A stretch of 62,999 bases of DNA from Xanthomonas euvesicatoria pv. euvesicatoria (GTDB lineage: Bacteria > Pseudomonadota > Gammaproteobacteria > Xanthomonadales > Xanthomonadaceae), in contig NZ_JAJIUJ010000080.1 in assembly GCF_020880415.1 (NCBI RefSeq), positions 1 to 62,999 of the forward strand, given 5' to 3'. The notes beneath the pieces are model-generated. The model was not told where the DNA came from, made no database searches, and was given only the letters and a program-made list of their open reading frames with translations. The translations under genes and the position numbers were made by a program. Of the stretch, positions 27,275 through 35,631 are shown piece by piece. The number at the start of each line of letters is the position of its first letter. Within the stretch, counting starts at the first letter, position 1.

Positions 27275-27649
27275 TCAATGCGTGGCGGCTGCACGCAGTG
27301 CGACGATCTTTGGAGCCAGCAGTGCCCATTGCGCGCGCGCATGGCCGCACCAGTGCCAGCGCGCCGGCCAGTGTCGGCGCCGTGCGCGCCGCGCCTGGAT
27401 CGCTGCAGCCAGCCAGTCGGGATCGAAGCCGTCCCAGACGCCGGCCACGCTGCGCAGATTGCCGATCAGCACCGGGTGCACTTCGTACAACAACATCGTG
27501 CGCAACTGGTCCAGGGTGAAGGGCGAGGCAGCCAGGACGCGCGCGATGCCGTCGTCGTCGCAACTGTCGCTGTCCAGGTACAGCCGCGACAACGCTTCCC
27601 ACACGCGACGTTGCGCCACCGTATCCGTGCCAGGTGTCGCCAGTGGCAT
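27275..27649 (-). CDS. Hypothetical protein between bioF and bioH
   Basis: About 124 aa from MPLATPGTDTVAQRRVWEAL (an in-frame ATG at 27694 would give 139). The core DDGIARVLAASPFTLDQLRTMLLYEVHPVLIGNL looks like a genuine small helical protein, followed by WDGFDPDWL and a basic tail. I do not recognise a named function. It may be a DUF-type protein common in Xanthomonas biotin clusters. Co-directional position suggests co-transcription. Confidence 0.6.
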   Translation of the reverse strand: MPLATPGTDTVAQRRVWEALSRLYLDSDSCDDDGIARVLAASPFTLDQLRTMLLYEVHPVLIGNLRSVAGVWDGFDPDWLAAAIQARRARRRHWPARWHWCGHARAQWALLAPKIVALRAAATH

Positions 27650-27840
27650 GTCAGTGGCCGGGTGCGATTGGATGCAGGCGCGCACCGGTTGCACGGCGGG
27701 TCCAATGCAGGCGATCCATCCCGCAATGCACGGTCAGCGCGCCGTTGTCGCCTGCCATGCAGCTGCGTCGTGCAATCGCTGCATTGGCTGAGTGGCCCAC
27801 GCGTGCTCGCATGCAGGCCAGCCACGCACTGCCGCGTGTC

Positions 27841-29046
27841 TCAGGCAGAGGCACGCAGCGGCTGCCGACTGACCACGTCGCGCGCCTGCACGATGGCCTC
27901 GATCAATGCCTGCACCTGCTGCGGCGTATGCAGCGCAGACAAGGTGACGCGCAAGCGCGCCTTGCCTTCGGGCACGGTGGGCGGACGAATGGCGCCAACC
28001 ATGAAACCTGCGTGTTCGAGCGCAGCCGACATCGCCATCACGGTTGCTTCCTCGCCGCATAGCAGCGGCTGGATCGGCGTGTCGGAGGCCATCAGTTCGA
28101 AGCCGTGCTTGCGCGCGCCATCGCGGAAGGCACCGATCAATTCGACCAGGCGCGTACGCCGCCAATCGTCGCGACGCGCCAGGCGCACGGCCGCCAGGGT
28201 GGCCGCGACTTGCGCCGGCGGCAGTGCAGTGGTGTAGATGTAGGGGCGCGCAGTTTCGGCCAGATGGCGCACCAACGCCTCTTCGCCCACCACCACCGCG
28301 CCGTAACCACCGAGCGCCTTGCCCAGCGTGACCAACTGCAACGGCACTTCGGCCACGCCCAACCCGGCATCGGCCACGCAACCGCGCCCCTGCGGACCGA
28401 GCACGCCGACACCGTGCGCGTCGTCTACATAGAACAGCGCGTGCTGCATGCGTGCCACCAGGCTCAAGGCGCGCAGCGGCGCGACATCGCCATCCATGCT
28501 GAAAACGCCGTCGGTGGCCAGCATCGCCGCGCCTTCGGGCGCGCCCTTGAGCTGGCGCATCGCGCCTTCCACGTCCAGGTGCGGATAGCGCCGCAGCCGG
28601 CAACCGGCCAGCCGCGTGGCATCGAGCAGGCTGGCGTGATTGAGCCGGTCCTGCACGCAGACGTCGTCTTCTTCGCTGAGTAACGCTTGCTGCACGGCAA
28701 GATTGGCGATGAAGCCGCTGCCGAACAGCAACGCCGACGGATAGCCCAACCAGTCGGCGATTTCGCGTTCGAGCGTTTCGTGCGCGGTGTGGTGGCCGCA
28801 GATCAGATGCGAGGCAGTGGCGCCGGCACCATCGCGGGCAGCGGCATCCTGCAGCGCGGCGACCACTTCGAACTGTTGCGACAGACCCAGGTAGTCGTTG
28901 GAACAGAAACCGGTCAGCCAACGGCCATCGATCTCCAGCCGCACGCCATCGCGCCGCCCCACCTGTCGCCGCACCCGCACCCGTTCCTGGGCCACACGCA
29001 ATTTACGCAGCGACGAAATCCGTTCGTGCAGATCGGGGCGAGCCAT
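27841..29046 (-). CDS. bioF: 8-amino-7-oxononanoate synthase
   Basis: PLP enzyme joining pimeloyl-ACP and alanine in biotin synthesis. The 401-aa protein has the PLP-lysine motif [11 protein letters not shown], the aspartate motif [12 protein letters not shown] and the N-terminal [10 protein letters not shown]. The start at 29046 follows 91 bp after bioB on the same strand. The length is slightly above the E. coli enzyme (384 aa) owing to N- and C-terminal additions. Confidence 0.95.
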   Translation of the reverse strand: MARPDLHERISSLRKLRVAQERVRVRRQVGRRDGVRLEIDGRWLTGFCSNDYLGLSQQFEVVAALQDAAARDGAGATASHLICGHHTAHETLEREIADWLGYPSALLFGSGFIANLAVQQALLSEEDDVCVQDRLNHASLLDATRLAGCRLRRYPHLDVEGAMRQLKGAPEGAAMLATDGVFSMDGDVAPLRALSLVARMQHALFYVDDAHGVGVLGPQGRGCVADAGLGVAEVPLQLVTLGKALGGYGAVVVGEEALVRHLAETARPYIYTTALPPAQVAATLAAVRLARRDDWRRTRLVELIGAFRDGARKHGFELMASDTPIQPLLCGEEATVMAMSAALEHAGFMVGAIRPPTVPEGKARLRVTLSALHTPQQVQALIEAIVQARDVVSRQPLRASA

Positions 29047-29137
29047 GGGGGCGTTCAACGGCAGGGAAGGCCCGCTAGCGTAGCGTGCCGGGCTCGGGGC
29101 GCCCAGCCGCCACCGACGACCGGTGCCCGGCGCCGGG

Positions 29138-30172
29138 TCAGGCGGCGTGCTCGCAGGCCGCGCTGCGGGTGATCTCCGCATGGACGGTGCCGGGATGATC
29201 GTGCTCGGCCGCATCCACGGTGATCTGCATCGGGCGCAGGCCCAGGCGCTGGAACAGTGCCTGGTCGCGCTCGGTGTCCGGGTTGCCGGTGGTGAGCAGT
29301 TTTTCGCCGTAGAAAATCGAGTTGGCACCGGCCAGGAAGCACAGTGCCTGCAGTTCGTCGCTCATCGCCTCGCGGCCGGCGGACAGGCGCACCATCGATT
29401 TCGGCATGGCGATCCGGGCGACGGCGATCATGCGCACGAACTCGAACGGATCCAGCTGCTGGGTGCCGTGCAGCGGCGTACCGGGTACCTGCACCAGTTG
29501 GTTGATCGGCACCGAATCCGGATGCGCCGGCAGCGTGGCCAGCGCCAGCAGCAGGCCGACGCGGTGTTCGCGGGTTTCGCCCATGCCGACGATGCCGCCG
29601 CAGCAGGTCTTCAGGCCGACATCGCGCACATGCTCCAGCGTGTTCAGGCGGTCCTGGTACTGGCGGGTGTGGATGATCGAGTCGTAATAATCCGGCGCGG
29701 TGTCCAGATTGTGGTTGTAGTAGTCCAGCCCGGCATCCTTGAGCGCACGCGCCTGGCCGGCGTCGAGCATGCCGAGCGTGGCGCAGGTTTCCAGGCCCAT
29801 GGCCTTGACCTCGCGGATCATCGCCGCGACCTTGGGGATGTCGCGCTCCTTGGGCGAGCGCCAGGCCGCGCCCATGCAGAAGCGCGAGGCGCCGGCGGCC
29901 TTGGCCTGGCGCGCCTTGGCCACGACCTCTTCGGTCTCCATGAGCTTCTGCGCGCTCACGCCGGTGTCGTAACGCTGCGCCTGCGGGCAGTACGCACAGT
30001 CTTCCGGGCAACCGCCGGTCTTGACCGAGAGCAGGGTGGACACCTGCACTTGCGCCGGGTCGAAGTGCGCGCGATGCACGCTGGCCGCGCGGTGCAGCAG
30101 CTCCGGGAACGGCAAATCGAACAGCGCCTGCAGCTCTTTGCGATCCCAGTCATGGCGGACGACAACAGACAT
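29138..30172 (-). CDS. bioB: Biotin synthase
   Basis: Radical-SAM enzyme inserting sulfur into dethiobiotin. The 344-aa protein carries the CxxxCxxC cluster motif in [12 protein letters not shown] (about 53-64), plus YNHNLDT and the second-cluster cysteines CATLG and [12 protein letters not shown]. The start [14 protein letters not shown] at 30172 is only 49 bp from the divergent comF start, so both promoters share a very small region. It heads the minus-strand biotin genes; bioA and bioD are not in the window. Confidence 0.96.
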   Translation of the reverse strand: MSVVVRHDWDRKELQALFDLPFPELLHRAASVHRAHFDPAQVQVSTLLSVKTGGCPEDCAYCPQAQRYDTGVSAQKLMETEEVVAKARQAKAAGASRFCMGAAWRSPKERDIPKVAAMIREVKAMGLETCATLGMLDAGQARALKDAGLDYYNHNLDTAPDYYDSIIHTRQYQDRLNTLEHVRDVGLKTCCGGIVGMGETREHRVGLLLALATLPAHPDSVPINQLVQVPGTPLHGTQQLDPFEFVRMIAVARIAMPKSMVRLSAGREAMSDELQALCFLAGANSIFYGEKLLTTGNPDTERDQALFQRLGLRPMQITVDAAEHDHPGTVHAEITRSAACEHAA

Positions 30173-30221
30173 CGGAGTTTCCTGACAGTCAGCGGCTTGG
30201 AAGCCAGGCAGTCTGGTGAGC

Positions 30222-30947
30222 ATGGAAGAGGCTGTCAACTTCAATCAGGTTCGATCGGTTTACAGATGGCCGCAGCGGGTGCTGCGGCTGTTGCTGCCGA
30301 GCCTGTGCCTGGTCTGCGCGGAGGCCGGCACGCCCGATGGCGATCTATGCCCCGCATGCCGCGCCGCCTTGCCCGATCACGGCCATGCCTGCCTGTGCTG
30401 CGCCACGCAACTGTTCGTCTCCGACGCGGTGGCGCTATGCGGGCAGTGCCTGCAGCACCCATCACCGCTGCAGCGGGTGCATGCCTGTTTTACCTATCGC
30501 TGGCCGGTGGATGGGCTGCTGCGGCGGTTCAAGTTTCATCAGGACCTGGCGGCAGGCCGCCTGCTCAGCGAACTGATGGCCCGGCGCTGCGTGGGGCTGC
30601 CGCGCCCGCAGGCGTTGGTGCCGGTAAGCCTGCACCGGCAGCGTCTGCGCCAGCGCGGTTACGACCAGGCGCTGGAGCTGGCCCGACCGCTGGGCCGCGC
30701 GCTGCAGCTGCCGTGCCTGCCGTTGCTGCGACGCGTTCGCGCAACCGCACCGCAATCCGAACTGGACGCGGTCGAGCGGCAGCGCAATCTGCGCGATGCC
30801 TTCGAGGCCCGCGGCGCCTTGCCGGCGCATGTGGCCTTGGTGGACGACGTGATGACGACCGGCGCGACACTCCACGCCGCGGCGAAGGCCTTGCGCAAGG
30901 CGGGTGTTCAACGGGTGGATGCGTGGGTCTGCGCGCGGGTGCCGTGA
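30222..30947 (+). CDS. comF: ComF-like phosphoribosyltransferase-fold protein
   Basis: A 241-aa ComF-family protein. The N-terminal zinc-ribbon has [16 protein letters not shown] and the CLCCATQ and CGQC pairs (about 23-75). The C-terminal PRTase fold shows [23 protein letters not shown] and [20 protein letters not shown]. ComF proteins are needed for natural DNA uptake, acting on the cytoplasmic side. ATG at 30222 is used; an in-frame GTG at 30216 is possible. Confidence 0.88.
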   Translation: MEEAVNFNQVRSVYRWPQRVLRLLLPSLCLVCAEAGTPDGDLCPACRAALPDHGHACLCCATQLFVSDAVALCGQCLQHPSPLQRVHACFTYRWPVDGLLRRFKFHQDLAAGRLLSELMARRCVGLPRPQALVPVSLHRQRLRQRGYDQALELARPLGRALQLPCLPLLRRVRATAPQSELDAVERQRNLRDAFEARGALPAHVALVDDVMTTGATLHAAAKALRKAGVQRVDAWVCARVP

Positions 30948-31246
30948 TCTGGCCTGCCGGCGTCAGGTGCGCGAGGCTTCGCCCTTACCCTCACCCCAAC
31001 CCCCGCTCTGCGCCCCGGCCCACGCTTGCGGCGCGGGCGCTCCAAGACACGCGCGCCAGTGGCGCGCAAGCCGTGTCTTTTCGCCCCGCAGGAGAGGGGC
31101 TCGCTGCCTGACAGGACAGCGCGGTGGATGGCGATGCGGCTTCGGTGGGTGGACGGCGGAGGACGAGACGAGGAGTAGAGCCGTCAAAGATGCGCGCATG
31201 CTTCGAACCCTCACCCGTCATCCCAACATCTGGTCTGTAATCGACG
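30948..31246. repeat. Intergenic region with Xanthomonas-type CCCTCACCCCAACCCC repeat
   Basis: Downstream of comF lies CCCTCACCCCAACCCC (about 30989-31004) facing GGAGAGGGGC (about 31090). This pairing is frequent between Xanthomonas genes and resembles a dispersed palindromic intergenic repeat. Between the arms an inverted AAGACACG...CGTGTCTT (31046-31079) forms a further stem. No gene is evident. Confidence 0.45.
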
Positions 31247-31274
31247 GATTCCCGATTCCCGATTCCCGATTCCC
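31247..31274. repeat. Four tandem copies of GATTCCC
   Basis: Exactly four 7-bp units lie directly after the ubiA stop, a short tandem array typical of Xanthomonas gene ends. A copy-number change would not affect ubiA coding. Confidence 0.7.
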
Positions 31275-31278
31275 GAAT

Positions 31279-32184
31279 CTAACGCCCCGCCACCGCCACG
31301 GCGATGCCGACGAAGATCGCCAGGCCGACCCAGTTGTTGTGCAGGAAGGCGCGGAAGCAGGGGCCACGCTCGCGGTGGCGGGCGATGCGGAATTCGTAGG
31401 CGACCAGCAGCGCCGCAACGGCCAGACCGGCCCAGTACGCCACACCGAGATCGGCGCGCAGGCCGACCAGCACCAGCGTCGCGGCCATCAGCGCATACAA
31501 GATGCCTTGTGCGATCAGATCGAATCTGCCGAACAGGATGGCGGTGGATTTGCTGCCCATGCGGATATCGTCGTCGCGGTCGACCATGGCGTACCAGGTG
31601 TCGTAGGCGGTGGCCCACAGGATGTTGGCGGCATACAGCAGCCAGCCCAGCAACGGCACGCGGCCTTGCACGGCGGCGAAGGCCATCGGGATGCCCCAGC
31701 CGAACGCCATGCCCAGATAGACCTGCGGCAGGTGGGTATGGCGCTTGAGATAGGGGTAGCTGGCGGCCAGGAACACGCCGGGCACGCTCAGCGCCACGGT
31801 GAGCCAGTTGAGCGTGAGCACCAGCGCGAAGGCCACCAGCATCAGCACCACGAAGACCCACAGCGCCTCGCGCCCGGAGACCGCGCCGGTGGCCAGCGGA
31901 CGCGATTTGGTGCGCTCCACGTGCGGATCTAGCCAGCGGTCTGCGTAATCGTTGATCACGCAGCCGGCCGAGCGGGTCAGCCACACCCCGGCGGTGAACA
32001 CCAACAGCGTCCACAGCGGCGGCAGGCCATCGGCAGCCAGCCACAACGCCCACCAGGTGGGCCAGAGCAGCAGCAGGCTCCCGATCGGGCGGTCGCCACG
32101 GACCAGCTTCCAGTACTGGCCCAATCGCTGCGGCCACGTCAGCGCGCGCGCTGCGGGCAGTTGTTCGACACCATGCTTGCTCAT
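31279..32184 (-). CDS. ubiA: 4-hydroxybenzoate polyprenyltransferase
   Basis: Integral-membrane enzyme that attaches the polyprenyl tail to 4-hydroxybenzoate in ubiquinone synthesis. The 301-aa protein has the two Asp-rich motifs [19 protein letters not shown] (about 80-98) and [13 protein letters not shown] (about 200-212), plus about eight hydrophobic segments. The start [21 protein letters not shown] at 32184 fits family alignments. It draws on the same 4-hydroxybenzoate that can also feed the pca pathway, but it is a separate transcript. Confidence 0.94.
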   Translation of the reverse strand: MSKHGVEQLPAARALTWPQRLGQYWKLVRGDRPIGSLLLLWPTWWALWLAADGLPPLWTLLVFTAGVWLTRSAGCVINDYADRWLDPHVERTKSRPLATGAVSGREALWVFVVLMLVAFALVLTLNWLTVALSVPGVFLAASYPYLKRHTHLPQVYLGMAFGWGIPMAFAAVQGRVPLLGWLLYAANILWATAYDTWYAMVDRDDDIRMGSKSTAILFGRFDLIAQGILYALMAATLVLVGLRADLGVAYWAGLAVAALLVAYEFRIARHRERGPCFRAFLHNNWVGLAIFVGIAVAVAGR

Positions 32185-32661
32185 GCGGCAAAGGGTAGCA
32201 GCGCGGCTCGGCCGTGGTCATGTGGGCGCGGGGTGGGCGCTGTGCGGGCGGCAATCCTGGCAATGCCCTGCCATCCATGATGGCCGGCTGTCATGGGGTG
32301 CGGCTGGCCGCAGCGATCAAGGTTGCGAGCGGCCAGGGCCGGGCGTTGGCGCGGGTGGGCTGCGGCAGGTGGTGCGGTTGCCACGCAGGCTCGGCAGTGA
32401 CCGCGCTCAGGCGCGTGCCCAAGCTGACGGTCAGGTGGGGACGTTGAGCAGGCTGCCTCTGGCGACGGCCGCTTGAGATGGCCACACCGCTGCACGTCTG
32501 GACCCTGTGCGCTTGAACCTGGGCGTCCGGTGTCGCCCGACGACTGCCCGGGCCGAGAGGCCGGTGTCGTTGCATCTGGAGTGACGCCGTGGCTGGCCAG
32601 GTCGCGTGTCGCCCGGCCCCATCACGCGCACGCCGGCTGTTCTGGCATAATGCGCGGCCAG
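32185..32661. other. Intergenic, no gene seen; tRNA promoter at right end
   Basis: About 470 bp between ubiA and tRNA-Arg. Open frames on either strand lack protein character. CATAAT at 32646-32651 is a plausible -10 element for the tRNA. Confidence 0.45.
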
Positions 32662-32738
32662 GCGCTCGTAGCTCAGCCGGATAGAGTAGTGGCTTCCGAA
32701 GCCATTGGTCGGGGGTTCGAATCCCTCCGGGCGCACCA
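32662..32738 (+). tRNA. tRNA-Arg (anticodon CCG)
   Basis: A 77-base tRNA including an encoded CCA end. The acceptor arm GCGCTCG pairs with CGGGCGC. The D arm is AGCTC...GAGT-like and the anticodon stem GTGGC/GCCAT encloses loop TTCCGAA with anticodon CCG. The T-arm is GGGGGTTCGAATCCCTC. It reads CGG codons. It marks the left border of the hrp island, a usual place for island integration. Confidence 0.95.
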
Positions 32739-32767
32739 GTTCAGTTCCAGAGCTTGTGCTGGGATTT

Positions 32768-32798
32768 AAAAAAACCCTCGAGAGATCGGGGGTTTTTT
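32768..32798 (+). terminator. Intrinsic terminator after tRNA-Arg
   Basis: AAAACCCTCGA and TCGGGGGTTTT form a stem around GAGA with a single mismatch, followed by a T-run, 30 bp after the tRNA. Confidence 0.8.
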
Positions 32799-33137
32799 GT
32801 TGCCTGTACAGCGAACGGTCCACCCGGAGCCATTGGCATCCACACTGATCGGGCATAGATGGGCGCACCTGCCCTCAACGCAGAAGATGGATGCCCCATG
32901 CAGTCAAGCGGCTTCATGGAACGCTGCAACGGCAGCGACCAACGCGGCGTCCTGGATATGCGTGGCTTCCGCAGTTTGAGCGACGCGAGCAAACAGACCG
33001 CTGCCGCTTGGCTGGTTGCACACAGCCGATAACGACTGCATGGACGCGGCGGGCAAACACCCGCCGGGTTCTGCGATCAACATCATCAGCATGCCTGTCC
33101 ATTCAACTGCGGGAGTGGCATCGCCGGGCGCCAGGGT
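32799..33137. other. Intergenic between tRNA and xopAE, no clear gene
   Basis: About 340 bp. A minus-strand frame (32904-33092, 62 aa, ending AEATHIQDAALVAAVAAFHEAA) is the only one with protein-like composition. It may be a gene remnant; nothing else supports it. Confidence 0.35.
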
Positions 33138-34583
33138 CTAATGGATGCCCCATTCCTGGAGCAGTACAGGCGCCCGCCGCTCGATGAAGCGGTTCGCGTT
33201 GGCCTGCGCCTGCTCGGACTCCTGCTTGGCCTCCGCTTCCCCGATGACACCCTCATGCGCTTCGTCAAGCTGGGCCATCGCCCACGTGATCGCCGCATCC
33301 TGCGCCGCTTTTCCTTCCACATCGTGCATGGAGATGTAGGCCTTCAGTGGCGGCCACATTTCCACACGCCCGGTGAGTTCATTCCTGCTGCGCAGCAGCG
33401 TCTGCCTGGACAGCCCCAGGTCGGAATTCCTCAGGGCTTCCAGCAGCAGGCCCAGTGCGGTCTCGTGGTCCTGCGTGTGCATGAGCTTGTGCTTGAGCAT
33501 CTCGGCAAACGCGGTTTTGGCGTCTCCTCGCACGGCGGGCCCGCGCCCACCCACTTGCGTCATGCCATCCAGGTTGAGCGTCTTGATGGTGTGGTCGCTC
33601 AAGAATTGGCCGAAGCTGCTGCGGAATTCGGGTGACCGAATGGCCTCGGCTACCACCTGGTCCAGCAGGGGCATGTCGGCCGATGTGATGGATGCGCCAA
33701 ACATCCTGGCATTTTGCATCAGGCCTTGCGTCCATTTCTCAAAACGCTCGCCCAGGTCGGCATCGACACTGCGCAACACGCGCGTGAACTCGGGGACGCG
33801 GTTCCACGACGACCCGGCCTGTTGCGCCGCCGGCACGGGCGCGCGTCGTCTCCGCTCGGCCAGCCGCTGTGCCGCGCGCTGTGCCTGGCGCTGCGCCCGC
33901 TCCGGGTCGCGGATCTGCAGCAATCGGTCTGCCAGATGATCCGGCACCTTGATATCGCATTGAGCGGGCAGTCGTGCCAGCGACTGTGGAAGAGTCTGCA
34001 GGCCCGTGTCGCGCAGGTCCAGCAGTTGCAGCTGGGCCAGATCCCCCACGCTGTCGGGCAGCTGCTGCAGCGCAGTGCAACTTCTCAGCGACAGTTCCGT
34101 CAAGCCGCGCAGTTGCCCGATGTCCTCAGGCAAGTGTGCCAGCCGGCGGTTGGATGAGAGGTCGAGTTTTTCCAGCCGATGCAGCTGCGTGAGGCTGCCT
34201 GGAAGCTGCTCCAGCTTGGAATTCGATGCCACCTCCAGTGACCTGAGCCCCTGCATGAGGCCGATGTTTTCAGGCAACTGGCGAAAATGCGACGAGTGCG
34301 ACATGCGCAACTCGCTCAACCTGCTCAGCTCAACGATGCGGGCCGGCAGACGCGCATAGTGCCCACCACCCAGCGAGAGGTTGCGAAGACCCTGCATGCG
34401 CCCCAAGTCTGCGGGCAATTCGTCCAACGGGACCATCGTCAATTGAAGGGTTGTCAGATTGGATAGGCGCGTCAACGAGGGCGGCAGCGTTTTCAGGCCC
34501 GGTGCACCAGTGATCTGTAAATGGCGGAGCTGGCGCAGCTGCCCCAGGCTGTCTGGCAGCGACTGGTATGAATCAGCGTCAAT
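33138..34583 (-). CDS. xopAE: Type III effector XopAE (frame-split allele), LRR and E3-ligase-like domain
   Basis: Second half of a leucine-rich-repeat effector. LRR units such as LPDSLGQLRQLRHL and LPEDIGQLRGLTELSL run to about residue 190. A C-terminal domain of about 290 aa follows, corresponding to the XL-box E3 ubiquitin ligase region reported for XopAE. The frame continues the LRRs of hpaF after a single-base shift. A GAGGAG ribosome site eight bases before ATT (34583-34581) in this frame matches the rare ATT start reported for X. euvesicatoria 85-10, giving 481 aa; an in-frame TTG at 34475 is an alternative. It acts inside plant cells to suppress immunity. Confidence 0.8.
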   Translation of the reverse strand: MDADSYQSLPDSLGQLRQLRHLQITGAPGLKTLPPSLTRLSNLTTLQLTMVPLDELPADLGRMQGLRNLSLGGGHYARLPARIVELSRLSELRMSHSSHFRQLPENIGLMQGLRSLEVASNSKLEQLPGSLTQLHRLEKLDLSSNRRLAHLPEDIGQLRGLTELSLRSCTALQQLPDSVGDLAQLQLLDLRDTGLQTLPQSLARLPAQCDIKVPDHLADRLLQIRDPERAQRQAQRAAQRLAERRRRAPVPAAQQAGSSWNRVPEFTRVLRSVDADLGERFEKWTQGLMQNARMFGASITSADMPLLDQVVAEAIRSPEFRSSFGQFLSDHTIKTLNLDGMTQVGGRGPAVRGDAKTAFAEMLKHKLMHTQDHETALGLLLEALRNSDLGLSRQTLLRSRNELTGRVEMWPPLKAYISMHDVEGKAAQDAAITWAMAQLDEAHEGVIGEAEAKQESEQAQANANRFIERRAPVLLQEWGIH

Positions 34584-35086
34584 TTCTGTAGCTCCTCGAG
34601 CCGGCCGATCGCGTCAGGTAGCGTCGTGGCAGGCAGGCCGTAGTCGAAAACAAGCGCGGTGCCGTGGTGGGTCGCTGCACGGCGGATTGCGTCTGCGACG
34701 CTTTGCAGCACCTCCCGCGACGTATCTCTCTGCCCGTCGTGCAGGTTGTAGCCGGTTTGGACCCGCTCTGCCATCGGTAGGCTTTGCGCAAGCCAATCGT
34801 CGATGTCGTGCTCGATGCTGCGCGGTGGTGCAGAAGAGGCGCCCGCGAGTTCCGCCGGCTGACTCGACGGATGCAAAGGCGATCGGAAAAGGCGCCCTTG
34901 CGCCGCATTTCTGGGCGTCGACGTGTGTGCCGATGACGTGGCTTCGCGCCGTCGCGGCCGCGCGAGCAGGGGGCTCAACAAGCCCTCTGCGTTCGAAGGT
35001 TGCCGTGAAGGACTGTCTTGCGCGGGCGCTTGATCGGCGTTGTCCGTTCGCGGGCGAGAGCGGAGTAGGCGATTGACATTGAACAT
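34493..35086 (-). CDS. hpaF: HpaF, N-terminal part of the split XopAE locus
   Basis: A 197-aa protein starting MFNVNRLLRSRPRTDN. The Ser/Pro/Arg-rich first hundred residues look like a T3S export signal region. A helical part (DIDDWLAQSLPMAERVQ) and the first LRR (LPDAIGRLEELQKLTLIHT) follow, and then a frameshift produces a non-homologous tail of about 22 residues (RCQTAWGSC...). In most xanthomonads the locus is a single frame. In strain 85-10 translocation of the second product is reported to depend on this ORF. A TTCGC-N16-TTCGC box lies upstream. Confidence 0.8.
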   Translation of the reverse strand: MFNVNRLLRSRPRTDNADQAPAQDSPSRQPSNAEGLLSPLLARPRRREATSSAHTSTPRNAAQGRLFRSPLHPSSQPAELAGASSAPPRSIEHDIDDWLAQSLPMAERVQTGYNLHDGQRDTSREVLQSVADAIRRAATHHGTALVFDYGLPATTLPDAIGRLEELQKLTLIHTSRCQTAWGSCASSAIYRSLVHRA

Positions 35087-35168
35087 GGAGATACACCCTG
35101 CTTGGTCGGCTGGCTGCAGCGTTCAAGCGTGCAGGCTACTGCGGTGCGACTGCCATCGCCGCATCAAC

Positions 35169-35194
35169 GCGAAGAGGCTGCATCGCCTGGCGAA
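35169..35194 (-). promoter_or_regulatory. PIP-box variant upstream of hpaF
   Basis: On the minus strand TTCGC-N16-TTCGC, one base longer than the N15 consensus. TAGCCT, which fits the YANNNT -10 of HrpX-dependent promoters, begins 31 bases downstream. The left edge is 82 bp from the hpaF start. Confidence 0.6.
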
Positions 35195-35631
35195 TCAGTT
35201 TTTTGTAGAAGCGCGCGCCTGTGCAGCATCCCTGCTCACCGACAGCGGTGATTGTTCGGCGTTCGATGTCATCGGCTGTCGGCGCGATGTACAAGATGGC
35301 AACGGGCGATCGATCAGGTGACGCGCCGCATCGTTCGCGACGCAGTCTCCACGCGTATCGCCGGTCTTCATTGTCAGGATGTCGATGCTCGCGGGAGAGC
35401 TTCCGGTATCCCGTCGCCTGTTCGCCAAGGCACATGGCTGCAGCGGCGCCGGAACGTGCCTCCAAGCATCTGGAGGCACGTTCATACGAAGGTCGCCGAG
35501 CGATACCGCAACGCATCAGCGCGATGCTGCCGCACGTCGTGGCCCATCGACCGGCGTTGCCTCAACGCCTGCCTTCGAGCACCAACGCCAGCGGCAAGGC
35601 GCCGAAACGAAACTTCGCTGTGGCATGCGCG
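35195..35631. other. Intergenic between hpaF promoter and hrpF; 13-bp stem hairpin at 35452-35483
   Basis: No gene is evident in this 437-bp stretch. GAACGTGCCTCCA (35452-35464) is exactly repeated in inverse orientation at 35471-35483 around a 6-base loop, about 150 bp after the hrpF stop. It lacks a T-run on either strand. It may end or stabilise the hrpF transcript. Confidence 0.5.

Noticed and set aside
29123..31111. 662-aa open frame on the plus strand across bioB and comF
   Set aside because: It crosses two well-supported genes in other frames and has no domain signal.
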